A DNA stretch of 64,000 nt, from assembly GCF_024159085.1 (NCBI RefSeq), contig NZ_JAMZDE010000007.1, positions 186,001-250,000 on the forward strand, written 5' to 3'. The position numbers and the translations under genes are program-made. A model generated the notes under the pieces. It made no database searches and was not told the DNA's origin. It was given only the letters and a program-made list of their open reading frames with translations. Positions 56,790 through 64,000 of the stretch are shown here, in pieces (position 1 is the stretch's first letter; each line of letters begins with the position of its first letter). This stretch comes from Idiomarina rhizosphaerae (GTDB lineage Bacteria > Pseudomonadota > Gammaproteobacteria > Enterobacterales > Alteromonadaceae).

Positions 56790-57213
56790 ACACCTGCTCC
56801 GCCCTTTTTACAAAGGCATCGACCATACGGGAAGTCACTTCTCTAAATATTTTACCAAAGGCCATACCCAGCAAGCGACTGGAAAACTCAAAGTCCAGCT
56901 TAAGCTCAACTTTACAGGCGTCGTCGGCCAGTGGCGTAAATATCCAGCCACCGGTTAATTTTTTAAATGGCCCGTCTACCAGATCCATGTCTATACGTTC
57001 GGGTTCGTGCAACGTATTTCGGGTAGTAAAGGTTTTGCTGATACCCGCCTTGCTTATGTCTAACGCAGCCACTTTTTGTTGGCTGGACGACTCCAGTACC
57101 CGCGCATCAGCACATCCGGGCACAAACTCCGGGTAAGCTTCAACGTGGTTAACGAGGTCGAACATTTGTTTGGCGCTGTACGAAACTAAAGCACTTTTCT
57201 CGATACTCGGCAT
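56767..57213 (-). CDS. ratA: RatA/COQ10-type START-domain protein
   Basis: A 148-residue protein of the polyketide cyclase/COQ10 START-like family, named RatA in E. coli where it was described as a toxin that blocks ribosome subunit joining. Segments: VSYSAKQMFDLVNHVEAYPE, SKAGISKTFTTRN, MDLVDGPFKKLTGGWIFTPL and LDFEFSSRLLGMAFGKIFRE. ATG 57213 is chosen for family length. A ubiquinone-related role like COQ10 is also possible. Divergent from smpB. Confidence 0.92.
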   Translation of the reverse strand: MPSIEKSALVSYSAKQMFDLVNHVEAYPEFVPGCADARVLESSSQQKVAALDISKAGISKTFTTRNTLHEPERIDMDLVDGPFKKLTGGWIFTPLADDACKVELKLDFEFSSRLLGMAFGKIFREVTSRMVDAFVKRAEQVYGNQHGQ

Positions 57214-57311
57214 TTTTTTACCTACGACTAAAATCAACTGCGCAATAATAACGCAACCAGAAACGCTTTGAAGCCCTTAAAGCAATTTTCTTTTCAGTGC
57301 GCATAGGTATA

Positions 57312-57800
57312 ATGGCTGTCATGAGTAAAAAGAAACCACAACAATCATCCAATACCATAGCTCGTAATAAAAAAGCGCGGCATGAATACTTCCTTGAAGA
57401 CAAGTTCGAGGCGGGTGTCAGTTTGCAGGGCTGGGAAATTAAGAGCATACGGGCTGGCAAGGTCAACATAAGCGACAGCTACGTCATTATTAAAAATGGC
57501 GAGGCTTACCTTTTGGGTGCCGAAATTCAGCCACTTAACCAAGCCTCAAGCCACGTTTACTGCGAGCCGGACCGTAGCCGTAAACTGCTGCTGAAGCGCC
57601 GCGAGCTGGATAAGCTTATTGGCGCCTCAGAGCGTGAGGGCTATTCCATAGTTGCCACAACCATGTACTGGAAAGGCCCGTGGGCAAAACTGGAAATATT
57701 TTTAGCCCAGGGTAAAAAGTCACACGACAAACGCGACACCATTAAAGAGCGCGACTGGCAACGCCAGAAGGCTCGGATAATGAAGCATTCGGTGCGTTAA
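57312..57800 (+). CDS. smpB: SsrA (tmRNA)-binding protein
   Basis: SmpB carries tmRNA to stalled ribosomes. The 162-residue protein has [20 protein letters not shown], the [17 protein letters not shown] stretch, [20 protein letters not shown] and the basic tail [20 protein letters not shown] needed for tmRNA function. ATG 57312 has AGGT before it; ATG 57321 (159 residues) is a close alternative. Its 3' end overlaps the convergent TadD-like gene by 59 bases, and the usual neighbour ssrA does not follow. Confidence 0.95.
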   Translation: MAVMSKKKPQQSSNTIARNKKARHEYFLEDKFEAGVSLQGWEIKSIRAGKVNISDSYVIIKNGEAYLLGAEIQPLNQASSHVYCEPDRSRKLLLKRRELDKLIGASEREGYSIVATTMYWKGPWAKLEIFLAQGKKSHDKRDTIKERDWQRQKARIMKHSVR

Positions 57801-58254
57801 TTGGAACTTCAGGTGCGTCACTCAGGCGTGCCTGCTGAAGTTTCAAGAGTTCATTAAGCAGTCTTTCAAGCTCTCCATCAAATGTTTTCAACTCAACACG
57901 AGCATCCATCAAAATGTTGGTGGTCTGACGTAAATTAAGTAATGCCAGATTAAACCACACATTCCGGTCAGAAGAGTTAAATCTCAGGGATTGCCCGTAA
58001 GCTGATTCACTAGCTTCAAAACGATACTGTCTAAAGTAAATGTTACCGAGTAAAGCCCAACTCTTATCCGTTCCTAACCCCTTACGATGCAACCATTGCA
58101 AGTGCTGTTCTGCTGATAAGAGGTCTCCATTCTTATACCAGTTAATGGCGCTCTCCAGACTCTGTTCTCTGACTTGCCTCTCTTCTACTGTCGCACTGCA
58201 GCCTTGGCTAATTAAGCTCAATAGCAATACAGCAATCAAAATGCTTGTTTTCAT
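57742..58254 (-). CDS. TadD-like TPR lipoprotein
   Basis: A 170-residue lipoprotein precursor ([20 protein letters not shown], lipobox ISQGC) with two to three TPR-like repeats (for example [20 protein letters not shown] and [20 protein letters not shown]). This fits TadD, the outer membrane-side lipoprotein of Tad/Flp pilus systems. It is the last gene of the pilus cluster, overlapping the DUF192 gene by 47 bases and running 59 bases antisense into the end of smpB. Confidence 0.78.
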   Translation of the reverse strand: MKTSILIAVLLLSLISQGCSATVEERQVREQSLESAINWYKNGDLLSAEQHLQWLHRKGLGTDKSWALLGNIYFRQYRFEASESAYGQSLRFNSSDRNVWFNLALLNLRQTTNILMDARVELKTFDGELERLLNELLKLQQARLSDAPEVPINAPNASLSEPSGVASRAL

Positions 58255-58600
58255 TTAGCTCTCCATGCTTATTAATAAACTTTAGTTTCTTCCCAACCCA
58301 CTTTTCTAAAGGCCAAAAGTTTCCAGCGGCCATTTCAATTAATCCGTGAGCTCCTTTAAAACGAGCTATTTCGTTGGGACAAATGAATCGACGAACCTCT
58401 ATAATTTTGTTTCCTTTGTCGAAGGCCACAACATCAATTGGCTCTTTCATTCCCCAAGTGTGTATTGATTTACAAAATGGAAACCAAAAAGCCATCTCTG
58501 TCGTTGGTTGCTGCTCGCCCAACATGCCAATCAACCTTTGATGAAACTTTTTCATGGCTTTTACTTTGGGCCATAAAATAATTTCTTTCTCGCTTGTCAT
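58208..58600 (-). CDS. DUF192 family protein within the pilus cluster
   Basis: A 130-residue cytosolic protein with the DUF192 pattern: RLIGMLGEQQ, MAFWFPFCKSIHTWGMKEPI, DVVAFDKGNKIIEVRRFI and GLIEMAAG. No signal peptide is seen, unlike many DUF192 proteins. It overlaps tadC by four bases (ATGA) and the TadD-like gene by 47 bases, so it is an integral part of the operon. DUF192 proteins have no settled function. Its role in pilus assembly here is unknown. Confidence 0.8.
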   Translation of the reverse strand: MTSEKEIILWPKVKAMKKFHQRLIGMLGEQQPTTEMAFWFPFCKSIHTWGMKEPIDVVAFDKGNKIIEVRRFICPNEIARFKGAHGLIEMAAGNFWPLEKWVGKKLKFINKHGELNENKHFDCCIAIELN

Positions 58601-59385
58601 CCAAACCCTCCTTGGCTTATTTGAACAATTACTGGACCCAGAATAACCAGAAAATTTACCGGGAAAAAACAGGTTACTAGTGGAAAAAGAAGCTTTACTG
58701 GCGCTTCTTGCGCTCTCTTCTCCGCTGAGTTGAGTAGATCCTGTCTTAATTGATTGGCATAAAACCTTAACGATTTGGTCAAGCTAGTTCCTTGCTGATA
58801 TCCTTTTATTAGCATCGAACACCACTCATGGAGCTGCTTTACGTTATACCGTTCAGAAAGTTCATCCATTGACTGAGCAAAACTTCCCCCTCTCCGAAGC
58901 CGACTGAGCATCGATGTAATCTCCCGCGCCAGCAGAAGATCACTGCACGACGCAGATACCTTTTCTAAAGCGGAAATTAACGGAATACCTGAAGCAATCA
59001 TCATAGAAATTAGATCACAGAAATCAGGAAGTTGGCGAACTATCGCTTTGTTATTTTTTAGAACTAACTGTCTTCTCTTATTTATGATCATTAGTAGTAA
59101 GAGAGCATAGGCAACGCTTAAAAGCCAAACCCCAGAAAGTAGAGAGACAGAGACTGATACACATGCCATAAAAACCCAGAAGCAAAATGATCGAGCGGCT
59201 CCTTTTAGAAAATCTACTTCCAGGTAACGAACAGTCCATCTTTTGACATTTTCCGGTAAAACGGACCAAATTTTTGATATTGCATAATCAAGCTTTTGCC
59301 CAAGCGCCAATATTTGCCAGACCGCGAGAGCTAAGAACGAAAAACAAAGAGTAGCGAGAAATATTAAGACGGCAACTATAATCAT
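58597..59385 (-). CDS. Tad pilus inner membrane platform protein TadC
   Basis: A 262-residue type II secretion F-domain protein. It has an N-terminal hydrophobic segment (VAVLIFLATLCFSFLALAVW), a central pair of helices, and the platform core KAIVRQLPDFCDLISMMIAS followed by GIPLISALEKVS and a C-terminal LLFPLVTCFFPVNFLVILGP. These identify TadC, which with TadB forms the pilus assembly platform. It overlaps tadB by four bases. Confidence 0.88.
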   Translation of the reverse strand: MIIVAVLIFLATLCFSFLALAVWQILALGQKLDYAISKIWSVLPENVKRWTVRYLEVDFLKGAARSFCFWVFMACVSVSVSLLSGVWLLSVAYALLLLMIINKRRQLVLKNNKAIVRQLPDFCDLISMMIASGIPLISALEKVSASCSDLLLAREITSMLSRLRRGGSFAQSMDELSERYNVKQLHEWCSMLIKGYQQGTSLTKSLRFYANQLRQDLLNSAEKRAQEAPVKLLFPLVTCFFPVNFLVILGPVIVQISQGGFG

Positions 59386-60233
59386 TTCTCATCTTCCGGA
59401 TTCATAATTCTCTTAACCATCCATCCACCAATAACCATCAATATAAGAGCCACTATAAGCATAAAAATACCAACGCGTGACTCAGTGAAAAGCGCTGTAT
59501 GTTCTGGTTTCATCCAACTTAAAAGAAAATACAATCCAACTGGCATCATAACGAGAATTTTAGCCTGCATTCTGGCTTGTGAAGTCAGCGTTATCTGCCG
59601 CTCTTTAATGTGCTGCTGTTGTTGGAGGTTGTCAGCCAACCTTAGAAATAAGTCTGATTGTTGTCCTCCACTTTTCAAACCTAAAACTAAAGATTGAACC
59701 ACCAGTTTAATGGAGAAAACAGGAACTCTCCGCTGCCAGTCTTCCAGGCAATCCGTTAAGGGTTTACCCACTTTTTCCTGCCTCAATAGCTCGTCAACCT
59801 CTTGTCCTAAAGGAGCTAATAACGTTCCTTTTAAATTTTTCAAAGCGGATCCGACACTTGTACCACTTCTTAACTGGTTACTGAGCCCAATCAACATTCC
59901 GGGCAACTGTTTTTCAATTTTTATGTAACGTTGCTTTTTAAGTTGACGATAAACAAATGGCGGAGCCAACAAAGTAAGAATAAACGTCGCTACTGCCCAG
60001 GTTCTATTAACATAAAACCATACGATTAAGGGCGATAAGAGCGTGACTACCAGATAACTTCTGACCAAAATTATTACCGGCATTCTCAAGAAAAACTCTT
60101 CTAAAGAGCGTACTGTTGATAGCGTCAGTTTCTCTTCAAGTTGCTGATATCGTTTTGGTGTTAAATGCGAAAAGATCCATAGCCAGCAAAGCCCGCTGCA
60201 AACGATTAAGAACGCTAATCCGAAGATGAACAT
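59382..60233 (-). CDS. Tad pilus inner membrane platform protein TadB
   Basis: A 283-residue F-domain membrane protein with a start helix (MFIFGLAFLIVCSGLCWLWI), a middle pair of membrane segments, and the platform motif QLPGMLIGLSNQLRSGTSVG followed by SALKNLKGTLLAPLG. The C-terminal half ends with two hydrophobic helices. It is the TadB paralogue of TadC. It overlaps tadA by 19 bases. Confidence 0.87.
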   Translation of the reverse strand: MFIFGLAFLIVCSGLCWLWIFSHLTPKRYQQLEEKLTLSTVRSLEEFFLRMPVIILVRSYLVVTLLSPLIVWFYVNRTWAVATFILTLLAPPFVYRQLKKQRYIKIEKQLPGMLIGLSNQLRSGTSVGSALKNLKGTLLAPLGQEVDELLRQEKVGKPLTDCLEDWQRRVPVFSIKLVVQSLVLGLKSGGQQSDLFLRLADNLQQQQHIKERQITLTSQARMQAKILVMMPVGLYFLLSWMKPEHTALFTESRVGIFMLIVALILMVIGGWMVKRIMNPEDEK

Positions 60234-61438
60234 AACCCATCTCCCATAAGTGACTCCCAGACCTCCTGGCGAATGTCGTCCCCTTGCTCATCAGCGAACT
60301 TACATAACGTCTTATTACTTATTAATGACTGAGTCGTATTGCGTCTTTCAAATAGTGGTGACAGCTGTAAAACATTATCGTCTATGCCCGTAACTTCACT
60401 GATACTAAGCACGGATCTTCTGCCATCAGAAAGACGCGCTATCTGAATCACAATATTAACGGCACTGGCTATTTGTTGTCGTAACGCAGAAATAGGAAGT
60501 TCTATTCCGCCCATCAAGACCATAATTTCCAAACGTCTTAAAGCATCGCGAGCGCTATTCGCATGAACCGTGCTCAGAGATCCCGCGTGACCAGTATTCA
60601 TAGCCTGTAACATGTCCAAAGCTTCCGACCCACGGCACTCACCTACAATAAGTCGATCAGGACGCATTCGCAGTGCATTGATAACGAGCTCGCGAATATT
60701 TATAGCGCCTGTTCCCTCCTGGTTTTTGGGTCTGGCCTCAAGACTTATCAAATTATTATGATCTAATTGCAGTTCAGCCGCATCTTCGATACTGATAATT
60801 CTTTCATCTTCAGGGATTTCCTGAGATAGAATATTTAATAAGGTTGTTTTTCCCGTTCCTGTTCCACCAGAAACAATGATATTTTGGCGACAACGAACAG
60901 CAAGTCTTAAGAATTCAGCAGCTTGCTCCGTTAATGAGCCACTATCTACTAAGTCCTCGATCGTTAGCGATTTCTTGGTGAACTTTCGAATAGTGAGACA
61001 CGATCCTTTGGTCGCTAAAGGTGCTAAAACAGCGTTTACGCGAGAACCGTCCGGTAAACGAGCATCGACCATCGGCGAGGCATCATCAACGTGACGACCT
61101 AAAGGCAGAACGATCTTATCGATAGTCCGCCGCAGAGAGAATTCGTTACTGAATTGTTCATCCGCTTTTTTCAACTTACCTGAGCGTTCAACATAGATCT
61201 GATCATAGCTATTAACCATAATTTCAGTTACTGAGTCATCTTCTAAAAGGCGCTCAATAGGGCCCAGACCAATGACTTCAGCCACTACATCTGCTATATC
61301 TTTTCCAGACTCACCTGTAGTTTTCTTTAAATAGGATTCAGCATAGCGTCTCAACTCACATTCACTCATAGCCTCAAAACGTGGATCTCTGGTATCTAAA
61401 TGCTCTTTAAGGCTATTGATCAAATTTACTGATGTCAT
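60215..61438 (-). CDS. tadA: Tad pilus assembly ATPase TadA/CpaF
   Basis: The 407-residue secretion ATPase that powers pilus assembly. It has the CpaF-type N-terminal region (IGLGPIERLLEDDSVTEIMV, RHVDDASPMVDARLPDGSRV), Walker A GGTGTGKTT near residue 195, the Asp box, Walker B-like RPDRLIVGECRGSEALDMLQ and the His box TGHAGSLSTVHANS. All key residues are present. It lacks a visible long N-terminal extension and overlaps both neighbours (rcpA by 4 bases, tadB by 19). Confidence 0.95.
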   Translation of the reverse strand: MTSVNLINSLKEHLDTRDPRFEAMSECELRRYAESYLKKTTGESGKDIADVVAEVIGLGPIERLLEDDSVTEIMVNSYDQIYVERSGKLKKADEQFSNEFSLRRTIDKIVLPLGRHVDDASPMVDARLPDGSRVNAVLAPLATKGSCLTIRKFTKKSLTIEDLVDSGSLTEQAAEFLRLAVRCRQNIIVSGGTGTGKTTLLNILSQEIPEDERIISIEDAAELQLDHNNLISLEARPKNQEGTGAINIRELVINALRMRPDRLIVGECRGSEALDMLQAMNTGHAGSLSTVHANSARDALRRLEIMVLMGGIELPISALRQQIASAVNIVIQIARLSDGRRSVLSISEVTGIDDNVLQLSPLFERRNTTQSLISNKTLCKFADEQGDDIRQEVWESLMGDGLCSSSD

Positions 61439-62649
61439 CGAAATGTCTCCCTTAGCTGTAAAACGGAGTCTTTCTGATACCAGTCGTGTTTTTGCGCTAA
61501 CCGTTTCTGCTTATCATTCAACCGCTCTTTAGCCGTATCCATACGCTCAGCGGTAACCATAATAATTAATTCCGTGGTTTGCTCTCTGTTCTGCTGGCTT
61601 CGGAAAGCATTTTCCAGAATCGGCAATGAACCTAAGCCCGGTATCTCGTCATCCTGAGCTGACTCATCTGTACTTAAAAGACCAGACAAAACCAAAGTGT
61701 CTCCGTCATTTGAAAGAAACACCGACTCCGTACGACGACTAAGTATGCCGGGGACACCTGAAACAGAAACAGCAGGATCAATATTGCTTAATTCGGCGTG
61801 GAGCTGCGTTTTAATTCTATTGTCATCTAAAACCACCGGCTGAATAACAAGTCTGATACCGTATTCGCGGAAAGTGACGTCCTGCATGCCCTGCGCAACA
61901 ACTTGAGGGATAGGCAGTTCACCTCCCGCAAGAAAAGTCGCCTTCTCGCCACTTTGGGTAGATAAAACGGGATTTGCCAATAATTTCGCTAGACCACGAC
62001 GCTGCATAAGCATCAGTTGGGAATTAATTTCCGCGTCCCACTCGAACAAACCAGATAGTGAGCTCGAAAATGTAGGGCCGCTCGTTGTCCCTTGCCATCT
62101 AATTCCAAGATCTTCGAGATACTGGTGCTTGGTTTCCAGAATATTGACTCGTAAGGTCAACATAGGAGGCTCTTCCTGAAAAGATTCTGTTAAATTTAAA
62201 ATCTCTTCATGATTCTCAGAAATTTTCTCGAGTTCGTCGTAATTTCTTTTGGATACCTTGCCCGATAAAACTGTAAGCCCTGACTTTTCTGTTTTATTAA
62301 GAGCCTGTTCTGCTTCAGATATAGCTTCTAAACGCCCCTCCAGAGAGAGTTCCAGGCTAGCCGTTACCATAACCTTTAATTCTTTTAATACCTCTTCGGA
62401 TTTGAGCCAGATATCAGCTTTGCCAACTCCCACCCCTCTTAGAATTGCCCTGCTATTATCGAGCACATGAACATCTACAACACTCTCATCACTGATAAGA
62501 ATATCGCTTCCAGGTTCTATACTGATAATTCGAGTCTCACCTTCTTCAAGATAGTAGGAGCTATGATTAACCTCGGCCCTAACACTAAGGGCGACGAAAA
62601 ATAACAAAGTCACGACTAAGTAATATTTGAACTTTACTGAACCTTCCAT
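61435..62649 (-). CDS. Tad pilus secretin RcpA/CpaC
   Basis: A 404-residue outer membrane secretin. It has a signal peptide (about residues 7-25, ending SVRAE), a pilus N-terminal domain (YYLEEGETRIISIEPGSDIL, DIWLKSEEVL), a BON-like region, and the secretin core with LANPVLSTQSGEKATFLAGG, ELPIPQVVAQG and the ending motif GILSRRTESVFLSNDGDTLV followed by LSGLLSTDES. It is somewhat shorter than typical RcpA (about 450-500). It overlaps the CpaB-like gene by 16 bases and has an AAGGTG ribosome binding site inside that gene. Confidence 0.92.
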   Translation of the reverse strand: MEGSVKFKYYLVVTLLFFVALSVRAEVNHSSYYLEEGETRIISIEPGSDILISDESVVDVHVLDNSRAILRGVGVGKADIWLKSEEVLKELKVMVTASLELSLEGRLEAISEAEQALNKTEKSGLTVLSGKVSKRNYDELEKISENHEEILNLTESFQEEPPMLTLRVNILETKHQYLEDLGIRWQGTTSGPTFSSSLSGLFEWDAEINSQLMLMQRRGLAKLLANPVLSTQSGEKATFLAGGELPIPQVVAQGMQDVTFREYGIRLVIQPVVLDDNRIKTQLHAELSNIDPAVSVSGVPGILSRRTESVFLSNDGDTLVLSGLLSTDESAQDDEIPGLGSLPILENAFRSQQNREQTTELIIMVTAERMDTAKERLNDKQKRLAQKHDWYQKDSVLQLRETFR

Positions 62650-63341
62650 GGTTGCACCTTGCTTTGTTTAGAATCTTGATTCCAAATACTTGCTTGATCC
62701 AAATGGCGGCCTCTCGCCCAGACCAACATTGGATTTCCAATAGCTTTCGTAAATGCCGCTACCTTCTCAGGCTCCACCAACAATGTCAGCGAATATGAAC
62801 CATATCCTTCCTGCAATCCGTGGATATCGAAAATCTCAATCTCTTCAAACGAAACGTATTCTCGCGAACTTTCAAAAGAGTCCCCGGCAAATACAATATC
62901 GACCAGATCACCGACTTTCAGTAGCGCATTATGGTGGCCTAAATTGTCCGTAGTCACCGTAATAGCGTAGTAACCACTAGGCAAAACTTCCGACAAACCA
63001 CTGTTCTGATTATTTGATAAAACACGTTCAGAAACGGGTTCACCAGATTTAACAGAACTTCGTAGTTTCCTACCGATAATCAAACTCGCGGAACTCTCCA
63101 AGTACCAATGCTCATTGATGAGTTCGTGCGGATATTTTCGAACCAATAAGTCGTTTACCTCAAGAGTATCTCCGACATTAAGGTCTTTGGAAAAAACAAC
63201 AACACTACCAGCACTTCCTGAAGCCTCTTGAAGTCGTCGGGAAGTTTCTTGCTGTAGATATTGATGAATTAAAAAAACCGTCACCATCGAAATTATTGAG
63301 CTAAAAATTACGGCAAAAATCCATTTCGCCTTTTTTGTCAT
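62634..63341 (-). CDS. Tad pilus assembly protein CpaB/RcpC
   Basis: A 235-residue protein with an N-terminal membrane anchor (AKWIFAVIFSSIISMVTVFL) and a SAF domain (VVVFSKDLNVGDTLEVNDLL, then LRSSVKSGEPVSERVLSN), followed by the CpaB core NALLKVGDLVDIVFAGD. RcpC/CpaB stabilises the secretin complex. ATG 63341 sits on the stop codon of the upstream gene (ATGA) with GGAGGAGG three bases before it, so it is strongly coupled; the frame runs further upstream but without that support. Confidence 0.88.
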   Translation of the reverse strand: MTKKAKWIFAVIFSSIISMVTVFLIHQYLQQETSRRLQEASGSAGSVVVFSKDLNVGDTLEVNDLLVRKYPHELINEHWYLESSASLIIGRKLRSSVKSGEPVSERVLSNNQNSGLSEVLPSGYYAITVTTDNLGHHNALLKVGDLVDIVFAGDSFESSREYVSFEEIEIFDIHGLQEGYGSYSLTLLVEPEKVAAFTKAIGNPMLVWARGRHLDQASIWNQDSKQSKVQPWKVQ

Positions 63342-63529
63342 GAGCCTCCTCCTGGAATTAGTACTAAATAGCGCCAAATAAAATAATAAAACTCTTTCGC
63401 CTTACGGCCGGTCTCAACTAGGTAGTCAATCAGTGAAAATTGCTCTTCAACAATAAATAAAGTGGTCATTATTAAGAGAGAGATCAATAACCACTCTGTC
63501 GATGTCTGGCCACTCTGCTTTCTTCTCAT
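63338..63529 (-). CDS. Short class IVb prepilin-like protein
   Basis: A 63-residue protein with a basic start (MRRKQSG), then QTSTEWLLISLLIMTTLFIV. The G-QTSTEW junction matches the Flp prepilin cleavage motif G/XXXXEY with Trp for Tyr: Gly at -1, Glu at +5, aromatic at +6, then a hydrophobic stretch. The mature tail is rich in aromatics (YYFIWRYLV) and ends in PGGGS, which is partly encoded by the ribosome binding site of cpaB. It could be the pilin, a TadE-like pseudopilin, or a TadV-independent minor subunit. It overlaps both neighbours by four bases. Confidence 0.7.
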   Translation of the reverse strand: MRRKQSGQTSTEWLLISLLIMTTLFIVEEQFSLIDYLVETGRKAKEFYYFIWRYLVLIPGGGS

Positions 63530-63999
63530 AGGACATGAACCAAAATCACATACTCACCTTGTTCAGAGAACATTAGGCGCCCCATATCTTCTTTAAAGAC
63601 CCAAAAATCATGTTTTTTTTCAATCGATTGAAAGGAATCGATTTTTTGACTGTAAGTTAATTTCAATACGTTTTTTATATCTTTGAATTTGAATGTTGAT
63701 AAATAAACCCAGACCTCTTTTCCATTTTTCTGGGTTTTTGAAATGGCATGAAAAGGCCCGTCAAGCTTAGGCCTTTCCATATACGGAAGAATTATTTTAC
63801 TTAAAATCCATGAACCATCATTTCCTTTGAAGAAAGTCCAGTTATCTTTTCCAATAGGACAGATCCAAAAATCTCCATGAGGAGCTGGACAGTAGGAATA
63901 GAAATCTTCAATAACACTCCAGTCTGGAACATTAGGACTTTGTAAAAAATAAGCAGTAGCCGTCGCATTCTGAGAAATTGGTATTTCAGACCATTCCCA
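63526..63999 (-). CDS. Unplaced Trp-rich protein, C-terminal part (cut by right edge)
   Basis: The frame is open without a stop from the window edge to the stop codon at 63526, giving 157 visible residues. An in-frame ATG at 63780 exists but the coding-like, Trp-rich sequence continues upstream of it (WEWSEIPIS at the edge, then PDWSVIEDFYSYCPAPHGDF), so it is probably internal. Eight Trp and many Phe/Tyr in 157 residues suggest an extracellular beta-rich domain, but I recognise no family. It overlaps the prepilin-like gene by four bases, so it is in the pilus operon. The start lies outside the window. Confidence 0.65.
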   Translation of the reverse strand, partial: WEWSEIPISQNATATAYFLQSPNVPDWSVIEDFYSYCPAPHGDFWICPIGKDNWTFFKGNDGSWILSKIILPYMERPKLDGPFHAISKTQKNGKEVWVYLSTFKFKDIKNVLKLTYSQKIDSFQSIEKKHDFWVFKEDMGRLMFSEQGEYVILVHVL

Positions 64000-64000
64000 T

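Noticed and set aside
57801-58000. A tmRNA gene (ssrA) after smpB
   Set aside because: The region is fully occupied by the TadD-like gene, and no tRNA-like 3' end or tag-encoding stretch is visible.
63526-63780. An 84-residue protein starting at the ATG at 63780
   Set aside because: The frame stays open and coding-like all the way to the right edge, so this ATG is more likely internal to a longer gene.

Overview
The window reads as chromosome of a marine gammaproteobacterium, most likely Idiomarina or a close relative in the Alteromonadales. This is inferred from protein resemblance and from gene order shared with Escherichia and Shewanella (rpsB-tsf-pyrH-frr, map-glnD-dapD, truC-yqcC, gcvA-ygdD-rlmM, prmB-aroC-epmC, ratA-rnfH opposite smpB). 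Base composition is moderate except for a visibly AT-richer right end. I see no tRNA, rRNA, insertion sequence, prophage or CRISPR array.

Layout. 1-2.8 kb (minus): the ribosomal/translation block rpsB, tsf, pyrH, frr, with a structured S2-type leader before rpsB and a terminator between tsf and pyrH. 2.9-7.2 kb (plus): map, glnD, dapD. 7.2-13.8 kb: housekeeping genes on both strands (truC, yqcC, DUF3549 and DUF3301 proteins, an acetyltransferase, syd, queF, an M61 peptidase). 13.9-19.9 kb (plus): a diguanylate cyclase, the nucleosidase ppnN, a DUF3192 protein, a degenerate HDOD-like protein and an NAD-type isocitrate dehydrogenase. 20-20.7 kb: a HigBA/RelE-like toxin-antitoxin pair with its own operator. 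20.9-23.9 kb (minus): gcvA, a hydrolase, ygdD and rlmM as one overlapping operon.

24-44.5 kb is a large branched-chain amino acid catabolic region. A minus-strand valine/isoleucine operon (mmsA, acyl-CoA dehydrogenase, 3-hydroxyisobutyryl-CoA hydrolase, mmsB, SDR dehydrogenase) and a thiolase face a plus-strand leucine operon (liuR, liuA-E, acetoacetyl-CoA synthetase, a GGDEF-EAL c-di-GMP enzyme, ETF-ubiquinone oxidoreductase). A perfect 16-bp palindrome between thiolase and liuR is the likely LiuR operator. Together these genes convert Leu, Ile and Val to acetyl-CoA, acetoacetyl-CoA and propionyl-CoA and pass electrons to quinone.

44.6-57.8 kb: hns, an RcsF-like lipoprotein, a DUF4097 envelope protein, trmO, proS, a purine salvage pair (permease plus gpt), a ferredoxin, the prmB-aroC-epmC-entericidin-NAD kinase-like operon, smrB, sixA, rnfH, ratA and smpB. 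57.7-64 kb (minus): a compact Tad/Flp-type pilus locus running off the right edge: an unplaced Trp-rich protein (partial), a 63-residue class IVb prepilin-like protein, CpaB/RcpC, secretin, TadA ATPase, TadB, TadC, a DUF192 protein and a TadD-like lipoprotein. Every junction in it overlaps, there is no TadZ between secretin and ATPase, and its last gene runs 59 nt into the end of smpB. This locus and the c-di-GMP gene inside the leucine operon are the parts most worth a second look.
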